A stretch of DNA of 64,000 nt from JAEWWD01 sp964440115 (GCA_964440115.1 CAYTPV010000006.1:62001-126000); one strand, 5' to 3'. Counted from the first letter of the stretch, positions 23,352 through 32,517 are shown. Notes: a model not told the origin generated them from the sequence alone. Program-made: numbers and translations.

Positions 23352-24071
23352 TCAATACTTCAGAACCATCGAAAGATCCACGCGTTCCGGGTGGAAATAG
23401 ATATCCGCGAAAGAGATCGGCCGATCCAGAAGATCAAACACGATTTCCTGCCATCTTAGCATGTTCACGCCTGCTTCGAGCCCCAGGGCTTCACCGGCTT
23501 CATTGTCAGCAGCGCAGGAAAAGTGGGCAGAGGAGTAAGCGACGTCAATTCCGCAGTATTCTTCCAGCCAGCGCAGGAAATGAAATTGCTCCAGCGGGGG
23601 CAAGGGAGGCCTGACAAATAAATCGCGGGGTGTTTCGATTCGGCAAAATATCATGGGCGCGTCCGATACGCTATATAGCCAGTACTGGCGGAATACACGG
23701 GCTGCATTGGAAGAAAACCGGTCACGCATGGGGGCGCTTGGCTCACACTCTTTATAGGAAAGGCAGCGGCATACGACGGGATCTCTTCCGTTATCGAGCA
23801 ATTTCATGAAATCCGAAGTCAAATCGATTCGCTGCGTGAGAGACGAAACGGAAGGATGCCCAAAGTTGCCCTTGCCCTTTCTTGAGGTCATATGGCCTTC
23901 CCGCTGCAGCCGCTGCATGGCTTCGCGGACAGTCGAACGGCTTACACTGAGTTCCTGCGCGATATCCTCTTCCGGCACGAAACGATTGCTGCCGGCAACC
24001 ATGGTGTCGATTTTCGTTCGCAGGGTTTGGTAGGTTTTACTCCTTAGAGTACTGGGATCGGTATGCTTCAT
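23352..24071 (-). CDS. GntR-family regulator with UTRA ligand domain
   Basis: 239 residues from the ATG at 24071; the frame extends to 24191 but the extra 40 residues are not family-like. The N-terminal winged helix contains VPEEDIAQELSVSRSTVREA and ends with SRKGKGNFG, which is characteristic of the HutC/UTRA branch. The C-terminal UTRA part ends FADIYFHPERVDLSMVLKY. It lies upstream of, and in the same direction as, the five-gene dehydrogenase operon with 146 bp between, which contain the putative operator. Likely effector: the substrate of that enzyme or a related amino acid. Confidence 0.87.
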   Translation of the reverse strand: MKHTDPSTLRSKTYQTLRTKIDTMVAGSNRFVPEEDIAQELSVSRSTVREAMQRLQREGHMTSRKGKGNFGHPSVSSLTQRIDLTSDFMKLLDNGRDPVVCRCLSYKECEPSAPMRDRFSSNAARVFRQYWLYSVSDAPMIFCRIETPRDLFVRPPLPPLEQFHFLRWLEEYCGIDVAYSSAHFSCAADNEAGEALGLEAGVNMLRWQEIVFDLLDRPISFADIYFHPERVDLSMVLKY

Positions 24072-24311
24072 CCGATTCACCCGCTCGAAAGTATTTTGAA
24101 TTTGTTTTATAGTAGTATAAATCTTACCGTCCTGCAAGTAATGCCGGGCTTCTAAAATCATAGAATTAATGCTATTAGATTTGGGGTGCAACTAACTCAA
24201 ATCCGGTTTAAATATATGATAAACAAATATTAATGCAGGGAAAATATGTGTAAAATGGAATACTTGTGATATGATGGTATGCAGCATCATCGATTCGTTC
24301 AAGGAGGCAAT

Positions 24312-25067
24312 ATGGTCCTTTATTTTTCCGGAACGGGAAACAGCAGGTTTGTGGCTCGGGCAATCGCAAAGGAAACGGGCGATGAACTTGTTTGCCTGAA
24401 CGATCGAATAAAGAATGGCGACATTCGTCCTTTGCATTCGGAACGTCCATTCGTAATTATAACGCCCACGTACGGTTGGCGCATGCCTCAAATCGTTTAT
24501 GATACTATACTTCATACAAAGCTTGAAGGCAGTCATGCTGCCTATTTTGTTCTGACCTGCGGCGACGGCGTGGGGGATGCAGCAAAGTATCTTGCAAGTC
24601 TGTGTGAACAGAAACAGTTTGAATTCGCGGGGCTAGCAAAGATCATTATGCCGGAGAATTATATTGTTTTATATTCTGCGCCCAATCGGGCGGAGGAAAC
24701 AAGAATACTCCAAAAGGCTTTGCCGCAAATCAGAGAAATTGCGCACAAAATACAAAAACGTGAGTTGCTCATTGAAAAACCGGCGTCATTGATAGGAAAG
24801 CTGCAAAGCGGCCTGTTTAACCCTGTGTTTTTTGCCTGGGTCGGCGCCAGAGGCTTTCATTCCACCAGCGCCTGTATTGGCTGCGGAAAATGCGAGGATC
24901 TTTGTCCGCTCAATAACATCCGAATAACAGACGGGCTGCCAAAGTGGGGGGCACGCTGTACGCATTGTATGGCATGTATTTGCGGCTGTCCGACGGAGGC
25001 TATCGAATACGGGAATATCACCAAGGGCAAGCGGCGATATTACCTGACGGATGAGCCGGATATTTAG
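24312..25067 (+). CDS. EFR1-family flavodoxin-ferredoxin protein
   Basis: 251 residues; the ATG at 24312 follows CAAGGAGGCAAT. The N-terminal flavodoxin-like part begins VLYFSGTGNSRFVARAIA, the phosphate-binding loop for FMN, with TPTYGWRMP further on. The C-terminal ferredoxin part has two [4Fe-4S] motifs, CIGCGKCEDLCPLNN and CTHCMACICGCPTEA. EFR1 proteins are common in Clostridia and presumably shuttle electrons between FMN and Fe-S carriers. The gene is divergent from the GntR gene. Confidence 0.92.
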   Translation: MVLYFSGTGNSRFVARAIAKETGDELVCLNDRIKNGDIRPLHSERPFVIITPTYGWRMPQIVYDTILHTKLEGSHAAYFVLTCGDGVGDAAKYLASLCEQKQFEFAGLAKIIMPENYIVLYSAPNRAEETRILQKALPQIREIAHKIQKRELLIEKPASLIGKLQSGLFNPVFFAWVGARGFHSTSACIGCGKCEDLCPLNNIRITDGLPKWGARCTHCMACICGCPTEAIEYGNITKGKRRYYLTDEPDI

Positions 25068-25110
25068 AAGGTAATGTGAAGGTTGGGTTACTGCGATAAT
25101 GGAGAAAAAT

Positions 25111-25503
25111 ATGAACGCGCACGAAATAGAGGCATATCTCATCACGCGAGGGTATTTGCCCGTATGGGAAAAGGATGACGATCATGACGTTGTATATACC
25201 AGCGTGCAGATTGGCAAGTTTGACGTCCGGTTTCTGCAATCCTATGTTGCCTGCGGCAGCGTGGGCGTTACTGCTCATATACCTGACGATCAGGTGAAAA
25301 AGGTCGTTGGCCTTCTGGAAGAGGCGGCGATGATGCGCAATCCGGTATTTTTATATAGCACAAAACCATCTCCGAGAACGGGGCGTGTAACAGGCGATAT
25401 ACTCAGCTCGGGAGATCATACTATGAGCGAGTTGGGGGATTATGCCGATGTGCAGGAATACGATGCGGATATGATGTTAGTTGAAGGTTACACCGAAAAA
25501 TAG
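25111..25503 (+). CDS. Conserved-looking protein of unknown function
   Basis: 130 residues from the ATG at 25111, which follows GGAGAA by six bases (an ATG at 25099 is also in frame). Soluble, acidic, with no motif I recognise. Segments such as WEKDDDHDVVYTSVQIGKFDV look like a small alpha/beta fold. It follows the EFR1 gene by 43 nt and may be cotranscribed with it. Confidence 0.6.
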   Translation: MNAHEIEAYLITRGYLPVWEKDDDHDVVYTSVQIGKFDVRFLQSYVACGSVGVTAHIPDDQVKKVVGLLEEAAMMRNPVFLYSTKPSPRTGRVTGDILSSGDHTMSELGDYADVQEYDADMMLVEGYTEK

Positions 25504-25533
25504 TATAAAACAGGCTGCCGGAATACCGACGGC

Positions 25534-25899
25534 CTACTTTTTTTTACCGGAACTCCGCCATTGGACAAAAGCCAGAGCAATCAGAAATACGCCAAAGGCC
25601 TTTTTCAGCCATTCGGCGCTCAAACAGGTGGCAATATATGCACCTGCCGCCGCTCCGATTACTCCCCATAGCAGCAGAGAAAGTCCTTCTTTTACGGCGA
25701 GCCGTCCGTCCCGCCGGTGTATCCAAAGCGCAAGCAAGGCGCCCGGCAGAAATACGATCATATTGACGCCCTGCGCTGCGTGCTGATCCATACTTAAAAG
25801 CAGCGTCAGAATAGGTATGAGCACAGTGCCGCCGCCCATGCCCATACCCGATAATAAACCGGCCGCAAGCCCGGCGAGTATAAACCATAACCAGTTCAT
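25534..25899 (-). CDS. TauE/SafE-type transporter, second half-gene
   Basis: 121 residues, four predicted membrane helices, with the hallmark AGLLSGMGMGGGTVLIPILTLL. TauE/SafE sulfite/sulfonate exporters are usually about 250 residues with two such repeats; this protein carries one. Its start overlaps the stop of the preceding half-gene (ATGA). The two probably assemble as a heterodimer. Confidence 0.85.
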   Translation of the reverse strand: MNWLWFILAGLAAGLLSGMGMGGGTVLIPILTLLLSMDQHAAQGVNMIVFLPGALLALWIHRRDGRLAVKEGLSLLLWGVIGAAAGAYIATCLSAEWLKKAFGVFLIALAFVQWRSSGKKK

Positions 25900-26264
25900 A
25901 GAACAAGCCTTATGCCCGCCGCAAGCATCAGCAGGCTGAACAATCTGTCAATCCAAACCGAGCGCAGCTTGCCCAGCAGCTTTGCCCCAAGATAGCTGCC
26001 CGGCAGCATTCCGAGCGCTACGGCCGGGACTACATCAAAGCTAAGCGATCCCCGTAGAAAATAAACGAACAGACTCACGATGGAAAGCGGCAGCATGACC
26101 ATCAGTGCCGTGGCGTGGGCTTTCTCACTTTCAAGCTGACACAGACGCTCCAAAACGACTACCGCAAGCATGCCTCCGCCTGCTCCAAAAAGGCCGTTTG
26201 CAATTCCCGTGCAAACAGCCGCAGCCATTATGATTGGTTTGGATACCTGATTTTTTTTTCGCAT
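25896..26264 (-). CDS. TauE/SafE-type transporter, first half-gene
   Basis: 122 residues from the ATG at 26264; the frame begins at 26303, but a TATAAT box on the minus strand at 26297-26292 would then lie inside the coding region. The hallmark is CTGIANGLFGAGGGMLAVVVL, followed by three more hydrophobic segments. It overlaps the second half-gene by 4 nt. The anion exported (sulfite, sulfoacetate or other) cannot be inferred. Confidence 0.82.
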   Translation of the reverse strand: MRKKNQVSKPIIMAAAVCTGIANGLFGAGGGMLAVVVLERLCQLESEKAHATALMVMLPLSIVSLFVYFLRGSLSFDVVPAVALGMLPGSYLGAKLLGKLRSVWIDRLFSLLMLAAGIRLVL

Positions 26265-26291
26265 GAGATTAGCGTGTACGCGGTTTGTGAG

Positions 26292-26297
26292 ATTATA
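26292..26297 (-). promoter_or_regulatory. -10 box of the split TauE operon
   Basis: TATAAT on the minus strand, 28 nt before the start at 26264. No good -35 box was found at 17 nt. Confidence 0.4.
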
Positions 26298-26414
26298 CCG
26301 CAAATTAGGTAATGCAGATTGATAAAAAATATGCTATGCTACCCTAGAAGAAAAAAGACGTTTTATGCTTATTTACTCCTACGTTCTTTTTGACAGAAAA
26401 CTGTTTAATTGATG

Positions 26415-26434
26415 AAAGGGGTATGCCCTTTTTT
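26415..26434 (+). terminator. Terminator-like hairpin in the rnf leader
   Basis: AAAGGG-gtat-gCCCTTTTTT lies 44 nt before rnfC in the leader. The stem is short. A second CCCTTTG copy follows at about 26460. It could be an attenuator or the end of an upstream short transcript. Confidence 0.35.
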
Positions 26435-26477
26435 CGTATTTGGAAGAATACAGGATATGCCCTTTGTTTGAGAAAGG

Positions 26478-27818
26478 ATGGTGCAGGCTTTGCCAAAGTA
26501 CAGCTTCAGGGGAGGCGTTCACCCGCTGCGTGAAAAACATGAAGGGAAACTGCCTACCCGGAATGTCCCCATACGAGAATATACAGCGGACAAGGTTTGT
26601 ATTCTGATGGGCATGCATTTGGGTGCGCCCAGCAAGCCCTTAGTTCAGAAAGGCGATCTCGTACGCCTTGGGCAAGTAATAGGGGAACCGGTGGGCTTTT
26701 TGGGTATTCCCGTACATGCGAGCGTATCCGGCGAAGTAACGGATGTATCCGATACGCTTCAGCTCAACGGACGGCCAATGACAACCGTTACCATTCGAAA
26801 TGACCGGCGGGATGACTGGGTCGATGATATTCGTGGTCTGGGCAGCGTTGAAAAGGTGGATCCTTCCCTGATTGTTCCTGCCATCAAGAATGCAGGTATT
26901 TGCGGCATGGGCGGCGCCGCGTTTCCCACGCACGTGAAATTTTCGCTGCGTCAAGGGCAGTATTGCGATACCATCATACTCAATGGTTCCGAATGCGAAA
27001 CATATCTGACATCCGATTTCCGGCTGATGTTGGAAAGTTCTGAAAAGATCGTCGACGGGCTGCGGGCTGCCATGCGTGCGCTCAACGTCAAGCGCGGTGT
27101 CATTGCCATTGAAGACAATAAGCCTGAAGCGATTGAAAGCATGCGAAAAGCGGCTGCCGGGCGCGATGGCGTGGAAGTACTTTCTTTGCAGACCAAGTAC
27201 CCGCAGGGCGGCGAAAAACAGCTCATACAGTCTGTCACCGGCAGAGAAGTCCCGCAAAAGAAACTGCCGATCGATGTGCATACCATCGTACTTAACGTTG
27301 GTACAGCTGCAGCAATTGCAGATGCTATTACTGAAGGGAAGCCCTTAATATCGAGAATTACAACGATAACCGGCTGCGTGAAAGAGGCATCCAATCTGCG
27401 CCTGAGAATTGGAACGTCTTTTATAGATGCCATCAATGCCTGCGGCGGGTATTCTCAAACACCCGGCAAGATTATAGCGGGCGGCGGCATGACAGGAATA
27501 TGTGCACCCAGCGATACCGTTTCCATGACGAAAGCCACCAACGGTATCGTCGTATATAATCAGGATGAAGCAAAACTCTTTGAAGAATCCCCCTGCATAC
27601 GATGCGGTCGCTGCGTTTTAGTATGCCCGGCAGGCCTTAGACCGTATTTGATCAAACCCTATGCGGATGCAGGCGAATATGACCGGGCAAAAGAATATAA
27701 CGTGCCGGACTGCATTGTATGCGGCAGCTGTTCCTATGCGTGCCCTGCGCATCTGCAGCTGGCTTCTTCATTTAAAAATGCCAAGGATATGATTGCCCTG
27801 GCGGAGAAAAGGGGGTAA
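26478..27818 (+). CDS. rnfC: Rnf complex subunit C (NADH-oxidising, Fe-S)
   Basis: 446 residues from the ATG at 26478. The AGAAAGG site touches that ATG, so the TTG at 26490 (giving ...PKYSFRGGVHPL, the usual RnfC start) may be the true one. RnfC hallmarks are FRGGVHP, the NADH/FMN-site-like GICGMGGAAFPTHVK, and two [4Fe-4S] motifs CIRCGRCVLVCPAG and CIVCGSCSYACPAH near the end. RnfC takes electrons from or gives them to NAD at the cytoplasmic face. First gene of rnfCDEAB. Confidence 0.95.
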   Translation: MVQALPKYSFRGGVHPLREKHEGKLPTRNVPIREYTADKVCILMGMHLGAPSKPLVQKGDLVRLGQVIGEPVGFLGIPVHASVSGEVTDVSDTLQLNGRPMTTVTIRNDRRDDWVDDIRGLGSVEKVDPSLIVPAIKNAGICGMGGAAFPTHVKFSLRQGQYCDTIILNGSECETYLTSDFRLMLESSEKIVDGLRAAMRALNVKRGVIAIEDNKPEAIESMRKAAAGRDGVEVLSLQTKYPQGGEKQLIQSVTGREVPQKKLPIDVHTIVLNVGTAAAIADAITEGKPLISRITTITGCVKEASNLRLRIGTSFIDAINACGGYSQTPGKIIAGGGMTGICAPSDTVSMTKATNGIVVYNQDEAKLFEESPCIRCGRCVLVCPAGLRPYLIKPYADAGEYDRAKEYNVPDCIVCGSCSYACPAHLQLASSFKNAKDMIALAEKRG

Positions 27819-27824
27819 GGCGAT

Positions 27825-28787
27825 ATGAATTTGCAAGTCTCTTGCGCACCGCACATACATAGCTCTGCGCATACACGCGGACTTATGCTGGACGTTTTGA
27901 TTGCGCTCGTACCCACAACGCTAGTCGGCGTGTATTACTTCGGAATGCAGGCTGCCGTTCTGCTTATATTGAGCACCGCATCCGCTGTGTTATCCGAATA
28001 CCTCTGGCAGTTGATTACAAAACAACCTGTGCGTGTCGGTGATCTTTCTGCAGCCGTCACCGGACTTCTGCTCGGTTTGAATCTTCCTGCTTCCGCGCCT
28101 TGGTGGCTGGCTGTGATAGGCAGTTTCTTTGCGGTGATTATCGTAAAGCAGCTTTTTGGCGGTATTGGCGATAACTTTATGAACCCGGCGCTGGCTGCGC
28201 GAGCCGTACTGCTGGCATCCTGGCCTGTACGCATGACAGCCTGGACGCTGCCTACATATTTTAATTCGGTAGAAGCCGTATCCTCTGCAACACCTCTCGC
28301 GGGGATGCAACCCGGCAGCACCATGGATTTGTTTCTTGGCAATATCCCCGGCTGCATAGGCGAAGTCTGCAAAGCAGCCATATTGCTGGGATTCCTTTAC
28401 ATGGTGATAAGAGGGACAATATTAGGGCATGTGCCCGTGATATTCATTGGCGTGACGGCGCTTTGCACATGGATATTGGGGCCGCAGGGGGCATTCACAT
28501 TCGATGGCGACGCGCTCTCAGCAATACTGTCCGGAGGCGTGATGTTCGGCGCGGTATTTATGGCAACGGACTATGCAACAAGTCCCATGACGATCGGCGG
28601 ACAAGCGATATTTGCGGCAGGCTGCGGCTTGATTGTTTCCATTATCCGCGCATATGGCATTTATCCCGAGGGCGTAACATTCGCGATACTTTTGATGAAT
28701 ATCGTGACCCCCCTCATCGACAGATCGATCAAACCCAGAGTATATGGCTCAGTCAAGCCGGTCGGAGGGGTGAAAGCGAATGCGTAA
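27825..28787 (+). CDS. rnfD: Rnf complex subunit D (membrane flavoprotein)
   Basis: 320 residues with about nine membrane helices. The covalent-FMN threonine motif is present in VSSATPLAGMQPG (family D/S-x-AT-PL). Other landmarks are GIGDNFMNPALAARA and MATDYATSPMTIGGQ. RnfD and RnfG normally each carry a covalent FMN and pass electrons across the membrane to drive Na+ or H+ export. Follows rnfC by 6 nt. Confidence 0.95.
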   Translation: MNLQVSCAPHIHSSAHTRGLMLDVLIALVPTTLVGVYYFGMQAAVLLILSTASAVLSEYLWQLITKQPVRVGDLSAAVTGLLLGLNLPASAPWWLAVIGSFFAVIIVKQLFGGIGDNFMNPALAARAVLLASWPVRMTAWTLPTYFNSVEAVSSATPLAGMQPGSTMDLFLGNIPGCIGEVCKAAILLGFLYMVIRGTILGHVPVIFIGVTALCTWILGPQGAFTFDGDALSAILSGGVMFGAVFMATDYATSPMTIGGQAIFAAGCGLIVSIIRAYGIYPEGVTFAILLMNIVTPLIDRSIKPRVYGSVKPVGGVKANA

Positions 28788-28823
28788 AATGAATGTTTGC
28801 TTTCCTGTGAAGGAGGCTGAAGT

Positions 28824-29468
28824 ATGAACGAGAAAAAGCTTTCCAGCGTGTTTTTTAATGGCATACTGCCAGAGAACCCGGTATTCCGGCTGGTTCTTGG
28901 CACTTGTCCCACACTGGCCGTATCCACAACCGCAATCAACGGTATTGGCATGGGCGCGGCTGTCATATTTGTTCTTGTTTGTTCCAATATCATTATTTCG
29001 ATGATTCGTAATCTGATACCGGATAAAGTACGTATTCCAACCTATATTGTTGTCATATGTACATTTGTTACAACAGTGCAGCTGTTTATGCATGCCTACC
29101 TTCCAGCCTTATATAAGAGCCTAGGTATATTCATACCGCTCATAGTAGTGAACTGTATCATACTTGCACGCGCGGAAGCGTTTGCCGGGAAAAACAGCAC
29201 ACTGCGTTCCGCGGCCGACGGGCTCGGAATGGGCATCGGGTTCACATTGTCTTTGACCCTGATGGGCATGGTAAGGGAACTTATTGGCAGCGGTTCAATA
29301 TTCGGTACGCAAGTGTTCGGCACATCCGTGGAACCAATGCTGATAGTTGTCATGGCGCCGGGCGGATTCATTATATTCGGATTGCTGCTGGGGCTGATCA
29401 ATTTGCTGACACAATCTGCAGAAAACAAGAAGCAGAAAAATGGTGAGAAGGGAGGCGCACGCGTATGA
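28824..29468 (+). CDS. rnfE: Rnf complex subunit E
   Basis: 214 residues, about six membrane helices; MNEKKLSSVFFNGILPENPVF opens the protein as in RnfE/NqrD, and LGTCPTLAVSTTAINGIGM and CIILARAEAFAGKN are landmarks. AAGGAGG precedes the ATG. In other rnf operons rnfG comes between rnfD and rnfE; here only 36 bp separate them. Confidence 0.93.
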   Translation: MNEKKLSSVFFNGILPENPVFRLVLGTCPTLAVSTTAINGIGMGAAVIFVLVCSNIIISMIRNLIPDKVRIPTYIVVICTFVTTVQLFMHAYLPALYKSLGIFIPLIVVNCIILARAEAFAGKNSTLRSAADGLGMGIGFTLSLTLMGMVRELIGSGSIFGTQVFGTSVEPMLIVVMAPGGFIIFGLLLGLINLLTQSAENKKQKNGEKGGARV

Positions 29469-30067
29469 CGCTGCAGGGATTTCAAAGCGTAGGGGATGTA
29501 CTGCTGTTCATGGTAGCCTGCGTGCTGACAAACAACTTTATCTTCTCCCGTTTTTTGGGTTGCTGCCCGTTTCTGGGTGTATCCACAAAGGTCGAAACGG
29601 CTGTCGGCATGGGTATGGCCGTGACATTCATTATGGCCCTTTCCAGCCTGTTTACCTGGGCGGTGTACGCTTGGCTGCTGTTCCCGCTTGGATTGACGTA
29701 CTTGAGTACAGTCAGTTTCATATTCATTATCGCTGCATTGGTGCAGTTGGTTGAGATGTTCATCAAAAAGAGCAGTCCAAGTCTTTACAAAGCACTTGGG
29801 ATCTATCTGCCTCTGATTACCACCAATTGTGCTGTGTTGGGTGTAACAGTGCTCAATATGAATGGGCAGTACGATCTGCTAAAAAGTGTTTGCAACGGTA
29901 CGTTTAGTGCATTGGGCTTCTTTCTCGCGATTGTGCTGATGGCAGGCGTGCGCGAACGGCTGGAAATCTCGAAAATTCCCAAACCTCTTCAGGGGTTTCC
30001 GATTACTTTGGTAACGGCTGGATTGATGTCCATCGCATTTATGGGGTTCTCAGGTCTGGTAAAGTAG
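29465..30067 (+). CDS. rnfA: Rnf complex subunit A
   Basis: 200 residues, six membrane helices, opposite topology to its homologue RnfE. NNFIFSRFLGCCPFLGVST and TTNCAVLGVTVLNM carry the two cysteines that hold the intramembrane iron centre in the Rnf/Nqr family. Overlaps rnfE by 4 nt. Confidence 0.95.
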   Translation: MTLQGFQSVGDVLLFMVACVLTNNFIFSRFLGCCPFLGVSTKVETAVGMGMAVTFIMALSSLFTWAVYAWLLFPLGLTYLSTVSFIFIIAALVQLVEMFIKKSSPSLYKALGIYLPLITTNCAVLGVTVLNMNGQYDLLKSVCNGTFSALGFFLAIVLMAGVRERLEISKIPKPLQGFPITLVTAGLMSIAFMGFSGLVK

Positions 30068-30084
30068 CCGAGAAAGGATAGAAC

Positions 30085-30879
30085 GTGGATTTAGCAATAC
30101 TTGGGTATGCCATCCTCGTGATGGGGGTATTAGGGGCTCTGTTTGGATTCATGCTTGATGTCGCTGACAAACGCTTTGCGGTCCAATCAGATGAAAAGGT
30201 TTCCTTGGTTCGTGGTTGCTTAAGCGGAGCAAATTGCGGCGCATGCGGATTCACAGGCTGCGATGCATTTGCGCGCGCTGTTGTGGAGGGGAAAGTACTG
30301 CCCAATGGATGTCCGGTGGGTGGTGTAAAGGCAGCCAAGGCTATTGGGGATATCATGCATGTACAAGCCGAGATGAAAGAGCCTTCTGTTGCGCGCGTAA
30401 TTTGCCAGGGCACGATGGATGCCGCTAAAGATCGATACACATATGGCGGGTATCAAAGGTGCAGTCTGGCCGCCAGTTTGGGCGGCGGGCCAAAGCAGTG
30501 TGTGTACGCTTGTATTGGCTTGGGGGATTGCGCGCGTGCATGTAAATTCGGCGCGATTGAGATGAAGGACGGCATAGCGTATATTGATGAAAATAAGTGT
30601 ACGCAATGCGGTTTATGTGTAAAAGCCTGCCCGCGTAATGTTATCAGCCTGCAGCCGCAGGGAGCGAAAGTTTTGGTTCGGTGCCACAATACCGACACCG
30701 CCCGCGCGTCAAAAGATGTTTGCAAAAAGGCATGTATTGCCTGCAAACGCTGTGAAAAAGCTTGCGAGTATGACGCGATCCATGTTGTGGATAACTGCGC
30801 AGTGATTGATGTTGTGAAGTGCACGGCCTGTAAAGCTTGTGTGGAAGTCTGTCCAAATCAGTGCATTACCATACAATAA
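30085..30879 (+). CDS. rnfB: Rnf complex subunit B (ferredoxin-interacting Fe-S protein)
   Basis: 264 residues from a GTG start after GAAAGGA. An N-terminal membrane anchor (ILGYAILVMGVLGALFGFML) is followed by the RnfB-specific cluster motif CLSGANCGACGFTGCDAF and a run of ferredoxin-type motifs (CVYACIGLGDCARACKF, CTQCGLCVKACPR, CIACKRCEKACEY, CTACKACVEVCPN). RnfB exchanges electrons with ferredoxin. Last gene of the operon, closed by a strong terminator. Confidence 0.95.
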   Translation: MDLAILGYAILVMGVLGALFGFMLDVADKRFAVQSDEKVSLVRGCLSGANCGACGFTGCDAFARAVVEGKVLPNGCPVGGVKAAKAIGDIMHVQAEMKEPSVARVICQGTMDAAKDRYTYGGYQRCSLAASLGGGPKQCVYACIGLGDCARACKFGAIEMKDGIAYIDENKCTQCGLCVKACPRNVISLQPQGAKVLVRCHNTDTARASKDVCKKACIACKRCEKACEYDAIHVVDNCAVIDVVKCTACKACVEVCPNQCITIQ

Positions 30880-30904
30880 CCGCCTGAATGATTTACAGCT
30901 AATG

Positions 30905-30939
30905 AAAAGAACCATCTGCGTCGCAAGATGGTTCTTTTT
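30905..30939 (+). terminator. Terminator of the rnf operon
   Basis: AAAAGAACCATCT / AGATGGTTCTTTTT; T-rich on both strands, so it can also serve the convergent gene. Confidence 0.88.
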
Positions 30940-30975
30940 GCTTGGGTAATGACTGATTTGACGTCGGTTTAGGGG

Positions 30976-32517
30976 TTAGTTATGATACAGTTTGTTCGTC
31001 TGATATACGGGTTCGCAGGTAAGATGAACGCCCAGCTTGCGGTAGGTCGCTTCATCTACCTGTGCGGGGATTACGCTTGTGTGCGCCTCACAGCCGCGAA
31101 GCTTGTCCAGTTGAGCAAGAGCAAGCGCTGCTGTCGGGTTGGTGGCAGCGCAGATCGAAAGCGCCAGCAAGATTTCATCCGTATGCAAACGCGGATTGCT
31201 GTTGCCCAGATGCCAGAGTTTTAAATTCTGTATCGGCTCGATTACAATAGGGGAGAGCAGCAATATCTCTTTATGAATATTGCCTAACGCCTTGAGCGCG
31301 TTTAACAGCGTTGCGGCTGAAGCGCCGAGCAGCGGCGTGGTTTTTCCTGTGATAATGCGCCCATCCAATAGCTGAATAGCAGCCGCGGGTTCTCCCGTTT
31401 GTTCCGCACGCTCAAGCGCTGCGTTGATAACGGGGCGCTCTTCCATATTCACGCCGGATTGATTGATCAGAAGTTCCAGTTTATAAACAGCGTCATCCCC
31501 CAGCATGCCGCGCTTATGATCGCATCGCGTTGCAAAGTAGCGGCGCAAAATCTCTTGGCGCGCTGCGCTTCGCACGGCGTTGTCATCACAGATGCAATAC
31601 CCTGCCATATTGACGCCCATATCCGTTGGGGACCGATAGGGAGATTCTCCTTCAATCCGCTGCAATATTGCGCTCAATACCGGGAATATTTCAACATCGC
31701 GATTATAATTAATCGCGGTAACGCCGTATGCTTCAAGGTGGAAGGGGTCGATCATGTTGACGTCGCAAAGATCAACTGTCGCAGCCTCATACGCCAGGTT
31801 GACGGGATGCTTGAGCGGCAGATTCCAGATGGGGAATGTCTCAAATTTGGCGTAACCGGAACGAATTCCGCGTTTATGATCGTGGTAAAGCTGCGAAAGG
31901 CAGGTGGCCATTTTACCGCTGCCCGGCCCCGGCGCTGTTACGACTACGAGCGAGCGGGATGTGGTGATATATTCGTTCCTGCCATATCCTTCGTCGCTTA
32001 CGATCAGCTGCACATTGGCCGGATAACCGGGGATGGCATAATGACGGAATACGCGTACTCCCAGGTTTTCCAGACGCTTCTGGAAAGATATGGCGCCTGC
32101 CTGACCGCCGTATTGTGTGAGTACTACGCTGCCGACATATAATCCGATGCCTCGGAATGCGTCAATCAACCGCAGCACGTCCATATCGTAGGTGATGCCG
32201 AGGTCGCCCCTGCGCTTGTTCTTTTCAATATCAGCGGCGTTGATGACGATAACGATTTCCGCCTGTTCCTTTAATTGCAGCAGCATGTTGACTTTGCTGT
32301 CCGGTTTAAATCCGGGAAGCACGCGCGATGCATGGTAATCATCGAAAAGCTTTCCGCCGAATTCCAGATACAGCTTTCCGCCAAACCGCTCTATGCGTTC
32401 CCTGATATGCTGCGATTGCAGATTTAAGTATTTTTCATTGTCAAAGCCGATGGCCGATGAAGAATAAAAATTCAATGCGTTATTCAAGTGTGCGATCCCC
32501 CAAACGTCCTTGTTCAT
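30976..32517 (-). CDS. DUF1846 family protein
   Basis: About 513 residues from the ATG at 32517; the frame continues to 32616, and a later TTG start inside is possible because the family usually begins close to GFDNEKYLNLQS. Family landmarks are LYLEFGGKLFDDYHASRVLPGF, GPGPGSGKMATCLSQLYHD, YAKFETFPIWNLPLKHPVN, NMIDPFHLEAYG and SPTDMGVN (quoted in part). DUF1846 proteins are conserved in Firmicutes and have solved structures, but no agreed function; the GPGSGK loop suggests nucleotide or phosphate binding. Single-gene unit. Confidence 0.9.
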   Translation of the reverse strand: MNKDVWGIAHLNNALNFYSSSAIGFDNEKYLNLQSQHIRERIERFGGKLYLEFGGKLFDDYHASRVLPGFKPDSKVNMLLQLKEQAEIVIVINAADIEKNKRRGDLGITYDMDVLRLIDAFRGIGLYVGSVVLTQYGGQAGAISFQKRLENLGVRVFRHYAIPGYPANVQLIVSDEGYGRNEYITTSRSLVVVTAPGPGSGKMATCLSQLYHDHKRGIRSGYAKFETFPIWNLPLKHPVNLAYEAATVDLCDVNMIDPFHLEAYGVTAINYNRDVEIFPVLSAILQRIEGESPYRSPTDMGVNMAGYCICDDNAVRSAARQEILRRYFATRCDHKRGMLGDDAVYKLELLINQSGVNMEERPVINAALERAEQTGEPAAAIQLLDGRIITGKTTPLLGASAATLLNALKALGNIHKEILLLSPIVIEPIQNLKLWHLGNSNPRLHTDEILLALSICAATNPTAALALAQLDKLRGCEAHTSVIPAQVDEATYRKLGVHLTCEPVYQTNKLYHN

